A stretch of 64,000 nucleotides of DNA from Verrucomicrobia bacterium 12-59-8 (GTDB lineage Bacteria > Verrucomicrobiota > Verrucomicrobiae > Verrucomicrobiales > Verrucomicrobiaceae). Under the pieces are notes generated by a model, which was not told the origin of the DNA, did not search any database, and saw only the letters and a list, made by a program, of their open reading frames with translations. The stretch lies in assembly GCA_002279765.1 (NCBI GenBank), contig NCCR01000022.1, positions 1 through 64,000 of the forward strand. Direction: 5' to 3'. Shown piece after piece: positions 1 through 7,882 of this stretch. How positions within the stretch are numbered: position 1 is the first letter of the stretch; each line of letters opens with the position of its first letter. The position numbers were made by a program, and so were the translations under genes.

Positions 1-57
1 GTCCTGGCGACGACCGTGCTGGGCGCTGTGGCGGGCGCGCGGGTTTTACGCTGGTGA
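1..57 (+). CDS. 3' end of an unidentified, probably membrane protein gene (partial)
   Basis: The first 18 codons are open in frame 1 and end with TGA at 55-57. The encoded tail is hydrophobic and small-residue-rich (VLATTVLGAVAGARVLRW), as expected for the last membrane helix of an integral membrane protein. The stop codon abuts the stop of the convergent ccoS gene at 58. Neighbours of ccoS in other genomes often include a TauE/SafE-type permease, so that is one possible identity, but 18 residues cannot establish it. Confidence 0.35.
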   Translation, partial: VLATTVLGAVAGARVLRW

Positions 58-213
58 TCAGCTGATCTGATTGTCGGCGTCGTCGATCAGGATGCGCGCG
101 GCGTCTCCGGCCGGGTCGTCATACTGCCCGCTCCGCAGGGTCCACCAGAAGGCCCCGAGGCCCGCCAGACCCAGGGCCATCGAGATCGGCGCGAGGATAA
201 GAATAATACCCAT
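58..213 (-). CDS. ccoS: CcoS, cbb3-type cytochrome oxidase assembly protein
   Basis: This 51-residue protein has one N-terminal membrane helix (MGIILILAPISMALGLAGL) followed by the CcoS signature FWWTLRSGQYDDP and then GDAARIL, ending in an acidic tail. CcoS is known to be needed for maturation of cbb3-type cytochrome c oxidase, probably at the cofactor-insertion step, and acts in the inner membrane. Its ATG shares one base with the TGA stop of the upstream HMA protein (TGATG), so the two are translationally coupled. In other bacteria ccoS follows ccoI, the copper-exporting ATPase; here the gene in that place is a much reduced ATPase-like protein. The rest of the cco cluster is not in the window. 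The length is normal for the family. Confidence 0.9.
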   Translation of the reverse strand: MGIILILAPISMALGLAGLGAFWWTLRSGQYDDPAGDAARILIDDADNQIS

Positions 214-686
214 CAGGCTTTTCCAGCTCCATGCATGCGCAGGGCGTTGAGGGTGACCACCAGGGAGGAGCCTGACATGGCCAAGGCTGCGATCAGCGGA
301 TTGACGAATCCCAGCATGGCGAGCGGGATGGCGCCCAGGTTGTAGAGGGCCGAGAAGCCGAAATTCTCCAGGGCTCGGCTGCGGGCGGCGCGGGCCACGC
401 GTATGGAGTCGTCTATCGCCCCCAGCGCCTCGCGCACTGCCTGTGCGATCTGGTGTTCGCTTACCACCTTCGGGTCAAAGACAACGTTAGCGTAATTGTC
501 AATCACCTGCACGACCGTCGCATCTGAAACCCCCTTCGTTTCACTGATCGACTGCTGGACCACATACACGCAGCTCCCGCACTCCACGCCTGAGATATAA
601 AAGGTCACGGTCGGCTGCTGTTCGGCGGCGAGGAGACTGGTCGTAATGAAACCAAGGATGACAAGAAGGCGAAGCGTGTGTTTCAT
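213..686 (-). CDS. HMA-domain protein fused to a P-type-ATPase-like C-terminal membrane hairpin
   Basis: The product of 157 residues starts at the ATG at 686, giving a hydrophobic N-terminal signal or anchor (about residues 1-20); a 13-residue upstream extension is possible but looks like shadow. Residues about 25-90 form a heavy-metal-associated domain with the metal-binding loop GVECGSC. After it, residues about 95-150 read SRALENFGFSALYNLGAIPL and two membrane helices ending SSLVVTLNALR, which matches the last helix pair of P1B copper ATPases such as CcoI. The whole catalytic core (DKTG phosphorylation site, CPC membrane motif, ATP-binding domain) is absent, so it cannot pump. Because it is one base out from ccoS and keeps both parts in frame, it may be a stable mini-protein that hands copper to the oxidase rather than debris. 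Function is inferred. Confidence 0.75.
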   Translation of the reverse strand: MKHTLRLLVILGFITTSLLAAEQQPTVTFYISGVECGSCVYVVQQSISETKGVSDATVVQVIDNYANVVFDPKVVSEHQIAQAVREALGAIDDSIRVARAARSRALENFGFSALYNLGAIPLAMLGFVNPLIAALAMSGSSLVVTLNALRMHGAGKA

Positions 687-696
687 AAAGGCAAAA

Positions 697-2100
697 TTAA
701 ACCAGCCCCCGGATCGGCTCTCCACGGGTCAGCACGTTGAGCAGGCTCGGCGGCAGGCCGTCGGTGACACGCGCCTCTCCCACATCCACCAGCGTATGCA
801 TGATGGTGGCGATCAGATCGGGAATCGTGACCGGCTCGGACGCGGGTTCACCGCCATTGCGTGCCGACTTGCCGATGACCTGTCCCATTTTTAAGCCGCC
901 GCCATAGATCATGAGCGGTGCCAGACCACCCCAGTGATCGCGTCCGCCTTTGACATTGATCTTCGGCGAGCGGCCCATCTCACCACAGCAGACGAGCAGG
1001 ATTTTTTCACTGAGACCGCGTGACTCGATGTCTTCGATTAAGGCGGATACCGCGTGATCGAATGGACGCCCGACATAGTCCATTCCCGTGCGGCACGGGG
1101 CGTTGTTGCTGTCGGCATGCATGTCCCACACAAAGCTCGTCGTGACGGTGACGAAACCACAGCCGCGCTCGCACAACCGCCGCGCCATGAGTAGCAGCTT
1201 GCCCAGCGTGGCGGCGTTGTCGGCGTAATGCTCGCGGTTGTTCCACTGCGTGCTGATGCGGTCTTTGGGCAGCAAAGGAGCGGTGTCGTACCGGGCGATG
1301 AGACGCGGGTCTTCTTTGGAAAGGTCAAACGCATCCGACACTCCGCGCCGCAGCACATCGAAGGCGAGCGTTTGGAATTCCGACATGCCGCCGAGGGCCT
1401 GGCTGCCATCCATGGTTCGCTGCCATTGATCCAGTGAAGTGAGCAGAGCACGGCGATCATCCAGCCTGGACTGCGCCATACTCAAGGTCATGTCCGCCTG
1501 CGCACCACTGCCTGCACCGGGAACGAAAGGCTGATAAGTTGAGCCAAATTCGCCGTTGGAAGTGAAGTCGCCGAATTGCTTGATCACAGGTCCTGCGGTG
1601 GATGAAACCGCCTGCGGAAAAAGCGCCACGTTCGTCGGCATCGCGCTGCTTTTGCGCAGCGGTCCGGCCATGCGTGAGTACAGCGAACCAAGATTCGCCT
1701 TCATCGTATCCTTGCCGACGATGGTATTGAGATCGTGCACAGCATCGCCCGTGACGAAGGAGCGCACGATGCTGAACTTGTCCGCCAGCTTAGCCAGCCG
1801 CTCAAACGTACCGCCAAAGGTCACGCCGGGCAGTTTGGTTTTGATTTCGCCCGTGACGCTGCGAATCTCCGACGGTGCATTCATCTTCGGGTCAAAGGTT
1901 TCAAACTGCGACGGCCCGCCGTGCATGAAGAGGAAGATGACCGACTTATCCTTGAGAAGCGACTTTTTGGAAGCTGCCAGCGACTTGAGCGCCATCAGAT
2001 CACTCAATCCCAGCCCGCCCAGCCCAAGCCCGCCAATGCGCAGAAAATCACGCCGCTGCAGGCGTGAAGATCCAAGGCTGTGGTCGGAGAAGGTGAGCAT
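697..2100 (-). CDS. DUF1501 secreted sulfatase-fold protein with Tat signal
   Basis: This 467-residue protein begins with a twin-arginine export signal (LQRRDFLRIGGLGLGGLGL, arginines at residues 16-17). The body carries features of the DUF1501 family, which is related to the alkaline phosphatase/sulfatase fold: FLFMHGGPSQFETFDPK near residue 60, and WDMHADSNN and CCGEMGRSPK in the C-terminal half. DUF1501 proteins are very abundant in Planctomycetes and Verrucomicrobia, usually beside PSD1/DUF1553-type genes, and their biochemical role is not settled. It lies 10 bp upstream of the HMA protein gene on the same strand, so co-transcription is possible, and it is divergent from the aminopeptidase gene. 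The length is normal for the family. Confidence 0.85.
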   Translation of the reverse strand: MLTFSDHSLGSSRLQRRDFLRIGGLGLGGLGLSDLMALKSLAASKKSLLKDKSVIFLFMHGGPSQFETFDPKMNAPSEIRSVTGEIKTKLPGVTFGGTFERLAKLADKFSIVRSFVTGDAVHDLNTIVGKDTMKANLGSLYSRMAGPLRKSSAMPTNVALFPQAVSSTAGPVIKQFGDFTSNGEFGSTYQPFVPGAGSGAQADMTLSMAQSRLDDRRALLTSLDQWQRTMDGSQALGGMSEFQTLAFDVLRRGVSDAFDLSKEDPRLIARYDTAPLLPKDRISTQWNNREHYADNAATLGKLLLMARRLCERGCGFVTVTTSFVWDMHADSNNAPCRTGMDYVGRPFDHAVSALIEDIESRGLSEKILLVCCGEMGRSPKINVKGGRDHWGGLAPLMIYGGGLKMGQVIGKSARNGGEPASEPVTIPDLIATIMHTLVDVGEARVTDGLPPSLLNVLTRGEPIRGLV

Positions 2101-2185
2101 GTCCTTGCCAAATACGCCAACCGGGAGTCACTCCTTCCTGATTGTGCTTGCCACCCGACATCGGGTTTGGGATGGTCGCGCTATC

Positions 2186-4801
2186 ATGCGCATCCACCAT
2201 TTCATTCTTGCCGTCGCATTGCTGCCCCTGGAGGCCGCAGCCGATTCCTCCGACTGCCGGATTTGTGACAAGCATCTGCTGCCGCAGCCGTTGCAGCTCA
2301 TCCCGGGCCGGAAATATGCGAGGGACCGGCGGGCTGACATTCTGCATGTGAAGCTCGATGTGACACCGGATTTTGCCAAACGCACGGTCTCAGGCACGGC
2401 GACACTGCGCTTCAAACCAATCGCCCTGCCTCTGGAAAAACTGGAACTGGATGCGGTGGACTTGCAGATCACCTCCATCACGGCTTCCGGCACCCACGTG
2501 GCGGAGCATCAGATCACGGAAGATAAACTCATCATCACCTTCGCCAAAGCGATCGCACCGGACGCGGAGGCGACGGTCACAGTCACGTATTCCGCGCAGC
2601 CCGAGCACGGCCTCTATTTCCGCACCCCAGAGATGGGTTACAAAGCAGAAGACACGCAGGTCTGGAGCCAGGGGGAGGCGGAGGAGCATCGCTTTTGGTT
2701 CCCCAGCTACGATTACCCCAATGAGCGCTTCACCAGCGAAGTCATCTGCCATGTACCCAAGGGCATGCAGGTCGTCTCCAACGGAACTCTGCAAAGCGAA
2801 CAGCCCGGCAGCGATGATCTTGTGGCGTTTCACTGGCTGCAGGACAAGCCGCATGTGAACTATCTCATCGCGATGGTGGCGGGACACTTCCATAAGCTTG
2901 AAGACAAGGCGGGCGCTCTACCCCTCGCGCTGCTGGTCCCTCCTTCACACACGGCACAGGCGGCGAATGCTTTTACCGATACCCGTAAGATCATCGAGTT
3001 CTACCAGAAGGAAATCGGCGTGCCTTTTGCCTGGGACAAATACTATCAGATCTACTGTCTCGATTTCATCGCCGGTGGTATGGAAAACACGAGCTGCACC
3101 TTTGAAGCCGCCGACATGCTGTTCAACTCCGACACCGAGCAACTGCACTCCGTCTATGAGCTTGATGCGCATGAAACAGCCCACCAGTGGTTTGGGGACC
3201 TCGTCACCTGCCGTGACTGGTCGCACCTCTGGCTGAACGAAGGTTTCGCTACCTACTACACGGTGCTCTATGAAGAGCGGAAACTCGGTGCTGATGCGAT
3301 GAAGTACGCGCTCTGGCAGGAAGCCCAGCAGGTGTTTCAGGCAAACGACACCCGCCCCATCGTCTGGCGTGACTATGGCGATCCGATGCAGCAGTTCGAC
3401 TCACGCGCTTACCCCAAGGGTGCCTGGGTGCTGCACATGCTGCGCAGCCAGCTCGGCGCGGATTTGTACCGCAAATGCATCAAGACGTATCTTGAGCGGA
3501 ATCGCAACGGCATCGTCCGCACAGAAGATCTACAGGACGTTATCGAGGAAATCAGCGGGCTTTCGTTTGACCAGTTTTTTGATCAATGGCTCTTCCATGG
3601 CGGCGTGCCAGAATTGAAAATCGACTACGCTTGGGACGCCGGATCGAAGCTGGCCAAAATCACGGTGAAGCAGACACAGAAGCTCAGCGAACAGGTGCGC
3701 CTCTTCCGACTGCCACTGCCAGTCGGCTTTGCCATCGCCGGACAAAAAGAGCTGCTTCGCTTCAAGGCGGACGTCAGCAAGGAGGTCGAAGAATTTTACT
3801 TCCCACTGCCTGCCCAGCCAGAACTGGTACGCATTGATCCCGATTACACCGTGCTGGCCAAGGTCGCCTTCACACCACCGGGACCAATGCTCGACAAGCA
3901 GTTGCAATCCGACATCATTGGCCGCCTGCTCGCCATCAGCGCGCTCGACGACAAACACATCGATAAACTCGGCAAAGCCCTGCGTGAAGACACCTTCTAC
4001 GCCGCCCGCTCCGAGGCGGCGAAAGCGCTCGCAAAAATCGCCGATCCCGCAGCGCGTGCGGCGCTGATCACAGGCAGCAGTAACCAGCCCGATGCACGTG
4101 TTCGCCGGGCCGTCGTGCAGGCTCTTGCCGCGCTGAATACGACTGAATCGCAGGAAACCCTGTGGAAAATGGCGCAGAGCGAGAGGAACCCCGCCATTCT
4201 CGCCAGCATCATCGAATCCTGGGGCGCACGCCCCGGCGATGCCTCAGTCGCAACAGCACTCCGCACACAACTAAGAGGCACCAGTTTCAACAACTCACTC
4301 CAACTCGCCGCCATCAAAGCGCTACGTGCTCAGGACGACGAATCTGCCGTTCCTGACGTGCTAGCCCGGCTGCAGTCTCTCAACCATCTTCGCGGTCGGG
4401 ATGCAGGAATCGCATTCGATGCAGTCGCCTTTCTCGCTCGCCGACCCACGAATGCGCAACGCGATGCTGTGCGTGAATTTCTCACCACCAATCTCACCAA
4501 CCCGCGCAGTTCCTGGCGTCTCGCCAGCGCCAAGGCCCTCGGCACGCTGCGCGATCCCAAGGCGCTCGCCGTGCTGGAACCTCTGCTCGCCGTCGGCAAT
4601 GCTCGCATCGACCCCGTCCGCGAGGCGGCAGCCAAATCTGTGCAGGACATCCGTGCGGGCCTGGAAAGTCCCGCCGATTTGAAAAAGCTTTGGGACCGCG
4701 TGCAGCAGTTGCAAAAGCAGGCCGAAGAACAGCAGAAAGAACTCGAAACCCTGAAGAAAAAATCCCAGCCAGCCGCCGCCGAAAAGAAGGTGGGCAAGTA
4801 A
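2186..4801 (+). CDS. M1 family zinc aminopeptidase with C-terminal HEAT-like repeats
   Basis: The protein has 871 residues from the ATG at 2186, chosen because it gives a signal peptide (MRIHHFILAVALLPLEAAA); the open frame extends further upstream only as antisense to the DUF1501 gene. The M1 gluzincin signature is complete: the substrate-binding GGMEN loop near residue 297, the zinc motif HETAH at 329-333 and the third ligand and glutamate in NEGFATY at E352. An N-terminal beta domain precedes the catalytic domain. From about residue 590 the chain turns into helical HEAT-type repeats with many Ala/Leu pairs, and it ends in a charged coiled coil (KQAEEQQKELETLKKK). It should cleave N-terminal amino acids from peptides in the periplasm or outside the cell. 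The small zincin follows 6 bp downstream. Confidence 0.92.
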   Translation: MRIHHFILAVALLPLEAAADSSDCRICDKHLLPQPLQLIPGRKYARDRRADILHVKLDVTPDFAKRTVSGTATLRFKPIALPLEKLELDAVDLQITSITASGTHVAEHQITEDKLIITFAKAIAPDAEATVTVTYSAQPEHGLYFRTPEMGYKAEDTQVWSQGEAEEHRFWFPSYDYPNERFTSEVICHVPKGMQVVSNGTLQSEQPGSDDLVAFHWLQDKPHVNYLIAMVAGHFHKLEDKAGALPLALLVPPSHTAQAANAFTDTRKIIEFYQKEIGVPFAWDKYYQIYCLDFIAGGMENTSCTFEAADMLFNSDTEQLHSVYELDAHETAHQWFGDLVTCRDWSHLWLNEGFATYYTVLYEERKLGADAMKYALWQEAQQVFQANDTRPIVWRDYGDPMQQFDSRAYPKGAWVLHMLRSQLGADLYRKCIKTYLERNRNGIVRTEDLQDVIEEISGLSFDQFFDQWLFHGGVPELKIDYAWDAGSKLAKITVKQTQKLSEQVRLFRLPLPVGFAIAGQKELLRFKADVSKEVEEFYFPLPAQPELVRIDPDYTVLAKVAFTPPGPMLDKQLQSDIIGRLLAISALDDKHIDKLGKALREDTFYAARSEAAKALAKIADPAARAALITGSSNQPDARVRRAVVQALAALNTTESQETLWKMAQSERNPAILASIIESWGARPGDASVATALRTQLRGTSFNNSLQLAAIKALRAQDDESAVPDVLARLQSLNHLRGRDAGIAFDAVAFLARRPTNAQRDAVREFLTTNLTNPRSSWRLASAKALGTLRDPKALAVLEPLLAVGNARIDPVREAAAKSVQDIRAGLESPADLKKLWDRVQQLQKQAEEQQKELETLKKKSQPAAAEKKVGK

Positions 4802-4807
4802 CCAACC

Positions 4808-5179
4808 ATGCGATTCCCACGCCTACTAACCATCGCCACCAGCGTCGTCAAAGACACGCTGATCTCACTGCCGACAGAGATACGAAATGAGGCAGGAGAC
4901 TGCCGCATCGAGTTAACCGAGATGGATGCCTTGGTCGATATTGATGAGGATCTTGATCCCGATCTGCTCGGCCTGTTTGAAGGCAACGCCCGCTGTGATC
5001 CCCTCCCAGAATCCCCCGACGAAATGCCGCGCATCCGCCTTTTCCTGGACAACCTCTGGGACGAATGTACCGGTGATCTCGCCACCTATCGCCACGAAGT
5101 CCGCATCACCTTCCTCCATGAACTAGGCCACTATCTCGGACTGGATGAAGACGAAGTGGCGGCGCTGGGGCTGGAGTAA
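4808..5179 (+). CDS. Small zincin-like metallopeptidase family protein
   Basis: This 123-residue protein carries the C-terminal zinc-binding signature HELGHYLGLDEDEV, typical of the small zincin-like family (Pfam Zincin_1, formerly DUF1025). Preceding residues RIRLFLDNL and the acidic middle also fit that family. There is no signal peptide, so it is probably cytoplasmic. The actual substrate of this family is not established. It starts 6 bp after the aminopeptidase stop and is probably co-transcribed with it. Confidence 0.8.
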   Translation: MRFPRLLTIATSVVKDTLISLPTEIRNEAGDCRIELTEMDALVDIDEDLDPDLLGLFEGNARCDPLPESPDEMPRIRLFLDNLWDECTGDLATYRHEVRITFLHELGHYLGLDEDEVAALGLE

Positions 5180-5202
5180 TCCGGGGACACGCGGAATGAC
5201 GC

Positions 5203-5907
5203 CTAGCATTTGACGACCTGGGTGCCGCCAATCAAGTCATGGATGCAGCGGCGATCCTCGCGAAAGATGCAGCATATATCAATGAGGGAGTAAAGCGCCC
5301 CGAGCAGCGGAATCGCTCCGATGATGCCATTCACAAAACCACGCAGCAGGACAGCTTTGACAAAACCTGCCCTCTGGCCGTCTGGGTGAGATACAATGCG
5401 AATGCCCAGCATTTTTTTGCCGATGGTCTGGCCCTGTTTGGTCAACAGCACCAGATTGTAGATCATGAGTCCTAAAATGGCGATACCTGCAACGGCAAAA
5501 CCGCCAACCTCAGCAGGGGGCATTCCACTCACATGATTTTTTTCAGCCGCAGCCATGCTGACCAAAGCGACAGTATAGGGAATGCCCACCAAGACCACAA
5601 TCACCAGACCATCCAGCAAAGCGGCCCCCAGACGCTGCCCCAAAGAAGCCAGCTGCATGTTTGGTGCCATGGACGCAGAGATCACATTGGCCTGCGGAGC
5701 TGCATAAGGATTAAATGCCGCAGGTTGCGTCGCAGGTGCCTGCCAAGCCGCAGCAAATTGACTGCTCACCGGCTGCCAGTCCGCTTGTCCTTCAGTCCAC
5801 AGCAGATCGGTTGGCATGATGCTTCCTGCAGCAAGACCTGATTGAATGTCCTGATCAGAATAAACTCCAAGCTGCTGACCATCGCGGGCAATGTGATATT
5901 GGCTCAT
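5203..5907 (-). CDS. GYF_2-RDD membrane protein
   Basis: The 234-residue product starts best at the ATG at 5907 (MSQYHIARDGQQLGVYSDQD); three codons further upstream are possible. Residues 1-60 form a GYF_2-type domain, with WTEGQADWQPV as its core, which in bacteria is often joined to membrane modules. A short Ala/Pro/Gln linker follows, then an RDD domain from about residue 95: LGQRLGAALLDGLVIVVL is the conserved R and D region, and there are about four hydrophobic segments. The RDD function is not known in general; transport roles have been suggested for some members. It is convergent with the zincin gene and separated from recR by 68 bp. Confidence 0.85.
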   Translation of the reverse strand: MSQYHIARDGQQLGVYSDQDIQSGLAAGSIMPTDLLWTEGQADWQPVSSQFAAAWQAPATQPAAFNPYAAPQANVISASMAPNMQLASLGQRLGAALLDGLVIVVLVGIPYTVALVSMAAAEKNHVSGMPPAEVGGFAVAGIAILGLMIYNLVLLTKQGQTIGKKMLGIRIVSHPDGQRAGFVKAVLLRGFVNGIIGAIPLLGALYSLIDICCIFREDRRCIHDLIGGTQVVKC

Positions 5908-5975
5908 GATGTGCAATTGTTAAAAACAATTCTCCAAAGTCGAGCAAAGAATCCGGCACGATGATCATTTTTTCG

Positions 5976-6584
5976 CTAGCTCATCTTCCGCCGTCCGTGC
6001 AACGCCTGATATAGCGTGAGCTCATCCACGTGGTCGAGCCCTCCCCCGGCAGGCATGCCTTGGGCCAGCCGGGTTACGGCGATGCCCGCAGGCCGCAGCA
6101 AATCGGCGATGTAGCTGGCTGTGGCTTCGCCTTCGACATCGGAACCGAGGGCGATGATGACTTCTTCCGTGTGGAGATCCCGCACACGATTGACCAGCGA
6201 CTCCATGCGCAGGTCTTCCGGGGTCACGTTGTCGAGCGGCGAAAGCCTGCCACCAAGAACATGGTACAGTCCTTGAAACGCACCCGACCGCTCCATGCGC
6301 AGCACATCGGCAGCCTGCTCGACCACGCAAAGCTGCTGCTGCTGGCGGCGCGGATCATGGCAGAGGAGGCAGTTGCTGTCGCTTTCGATGAAGAACCCGC
6401 AGTCATCGCAGGGCATGATGCGTTCCCTGGCCTCCACCAGCGTATTGGAAAGCATGGTGATGCGCTCATCGCTCCTCTGCAGCAGCCAGATCATAAGACG
6501 CTCCGCACTGCGCGGCCCCAGGCCGGGAAGCGATTTGAGCTGGGCGACGAGACGCTGGATCGCAGGTGGATAGTCAATACGCAC
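5976..6584 (-). CDS. recR: Recombination mediator RecR
   Basis: RecR works with RecF and RecO to load RecA at DNA gaps. The 202-residue length is typical. The order of parts is canonical: an N-terminal helix-hairpin-helix (LKSLPGLGPRSAERL), a C4 zinc finger at about residues 58-75 (CDDCGFF and CLLC), and a Toprim domain (LCVVEQAADVLRMERSGAF with the acidic residues). The C-terminal segment RLAQGMPAGGGLDHVDELTL carries the family's conserved Walker-B-like region. It lies 12 bp downstream of the cyclase-like gene on the same strand. In many bacteria recR follows dnaX and a YbaB gene; neither is present here. Confidence 0.95.
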   Translation of the reverse strand: MRIDYPPAIQRLVAQLKSLPGLGPRSAERLMIWLLQRSDERITMLSNTLVEARERIMPCDDCGFFIESDSNCLLCHDPRRQQQQLCVVEQAADVLRMERSGAFQGLYHVLGGRLSPLDNVTPEDLRMESLVNRVRDLHTEEVIIALGSDVEGEATASYIADLLRPAGIAVTRLAQGMPAGGGLDHVDELTLYQALHGRRKMS

Positions 6585-6595
6585 GGCAGAAAAAC

Positions 6596-7882
6596 TCAGG
6601 TCACAGCGAGTTTGCGCGAATGTTTGGGCGTCTCTTTCGCTGGCGCTGATTTTTCCTTCAGGGCCAGATCGACGCGCTCGATGAAGTACTTGAGCGGCGC
6701 ATCCTCACGCCCCTCGATGGCGGCGTTGTTGAAGCTTTCCAGCGCCTGCTTCAGCTCACCTTTGCGATACTGCACCACGCCCTGCCAGAAGGCGTCACGG
6801 GCGCGGATGTCCTGCTCCGACAGCGTACCTTTCTCAGCAAGCAGTTCGTACACCTCGCTCATCTGAGTGGAGCCTACGCTGCTGACCATTTCCATCGGCC
6901 GCACCTCGGCATGGTCCTTCACCAGTGCATATGTCCTCGCGCTCAGGAGCACCTTGCTGCCGTACTCGACGTTCAAGACACAAAGCTGCGTGGCAAAATC
7001 AATCACATCTCCCACCGCGCTGAAGCTTTCAAAGTGACTGACACCAAACAGGCCGCAGACCGCCGATCCGGTGCTGAATGCCGCACCGATCTGCGCCCTC
7101 TTGCCAAAGCGCTGCTCGATCTCTCGGATCAGAGTGGCTACGTGGGTGCGCAGCACCGCGGCCACCTGAACGGCATGAACGGCGTGATGCTCGTCTGTCA
7201 GCGGGAAACCGAAGAAGACGCGCACCTGCCGGGCATTGCAATCATCCAGATAAGCACCGCGCTCGATGAGAAATTCTGAAATACTGCGCTGAAAATGCGT
7301 GGCCAGTTCTTCGAACAGCGGTGCCTCGATACCCGTGGAAAGCTCGCCATGATTCAGCATCCGGCAGGTCAGCACGGTGATTTCGCGGCGCTCCGTCATT
7401 TTTGCCGGATTGTTTTGATCCGCGAGTTCCTCAAATAAGCGTTTGGAAAGTCGTCCGACAAAATAGTCGCGCATGACATGGCAGCGATAGCCATTGACCG
7501 AACCACCCACCGCAATACCCGCGATGCCAGCGAACCACAATGCCAGTGATCCTGAGATTGGCTCAAACAAAACGCCGCTCATGGCCATGATGCAGGCAAA
7601 AGTGGTCGTGAGGAAAGTGCCCCCAAGAAGGAACGCAAAACGCCGCCACTGTGAGAGCATCTCAATGCACACCCAGGCGCTGATGAAAGCCATGAGAGTG
7701 TAGTAGCCGTATTGCAGCCAGACGATCTGCTTCAATCCACCTGCCGGCAAAATGAAACCGCGCGCAAACAGCACAGCAAACCAATCGGACGTGGCTTTGA
7801 AAAAACCAAAATGATACAAGGCCAGCATCGGGATGCAGACCAGCACGCCAATGAACATGGCGGCGACATGATTACGATTCAT
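6596..7882 (-). CDS. Membrane protein with degenerate class III nucleotide cyclase domain
   Basis: The 428-residue protein begins with about four membrane helices (residues 8-135). Residues about 165-345 match the class III adenylate/guanylate cyclase fold: ITVLTCRML at the first metal-binding strand, VRVFFGFPLTDEHHAVHAV, IGAAFSTGSAVCGLFG, and FSAVGDVIDFATQL. The key aspartates are missing: the strand that normally reads as D-x-x-G-F has Cys/Arg, and the G-D before the FFG segment is replaced by A-R-Q. Catalysis is therefore unlikely; a nucleotide-sensing or scaffolding role is inferred. The C-terminus (residues about 350-425) has a TPR-like helical repeat. The start overlaps the upstream ClpX-like gene by 11 bp, pointing to translational coupling. 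Confidence 0.75.
   Translation of the reverse strand: MNRNHVAAMFIGVLVCIPMLALYHFGFFKATSDWFAVLFARGFILPAGGLKQIVWLQYGYYTLMAFISAWVCIEMLSQWRRFAFLLGGTFLTTTFACIMAMSGVLFEPISGSLALWFAGIAGIAVGGSVNGYRCHVMRDYFVGRLSKRLFEELADQNNPAKMTERREITVLTCRMLNHGELSTGIEAPLFEELATHFQRSISEFLIERGAYLDDCNARQVRVFFGFPLTDEHHAVHAVQVAAVLRTHVATLIREIEQRFGKRAQIGAAFSTGSAVCGLFGVSHFESFSAVGDVIDFATQLCVLNVEYGSKVLLSARTYALVKDHAEVRPMEMVSSVGSTQMSEVYELLAEKGTLSEQDIRARDAFWQGVVQYRKGELKQALESFNNAAIEGREDAPLKYFIERVDLALKEKSAPAKETPKHSRKLAVT

Noticed and set aside
1556..2185. N-terminal extension of the M1 aminopeptidase frame
   Set aside because: The extension is antisense to the DUF1501 gene; the ATG at 2186 gives a proper signal peptide.
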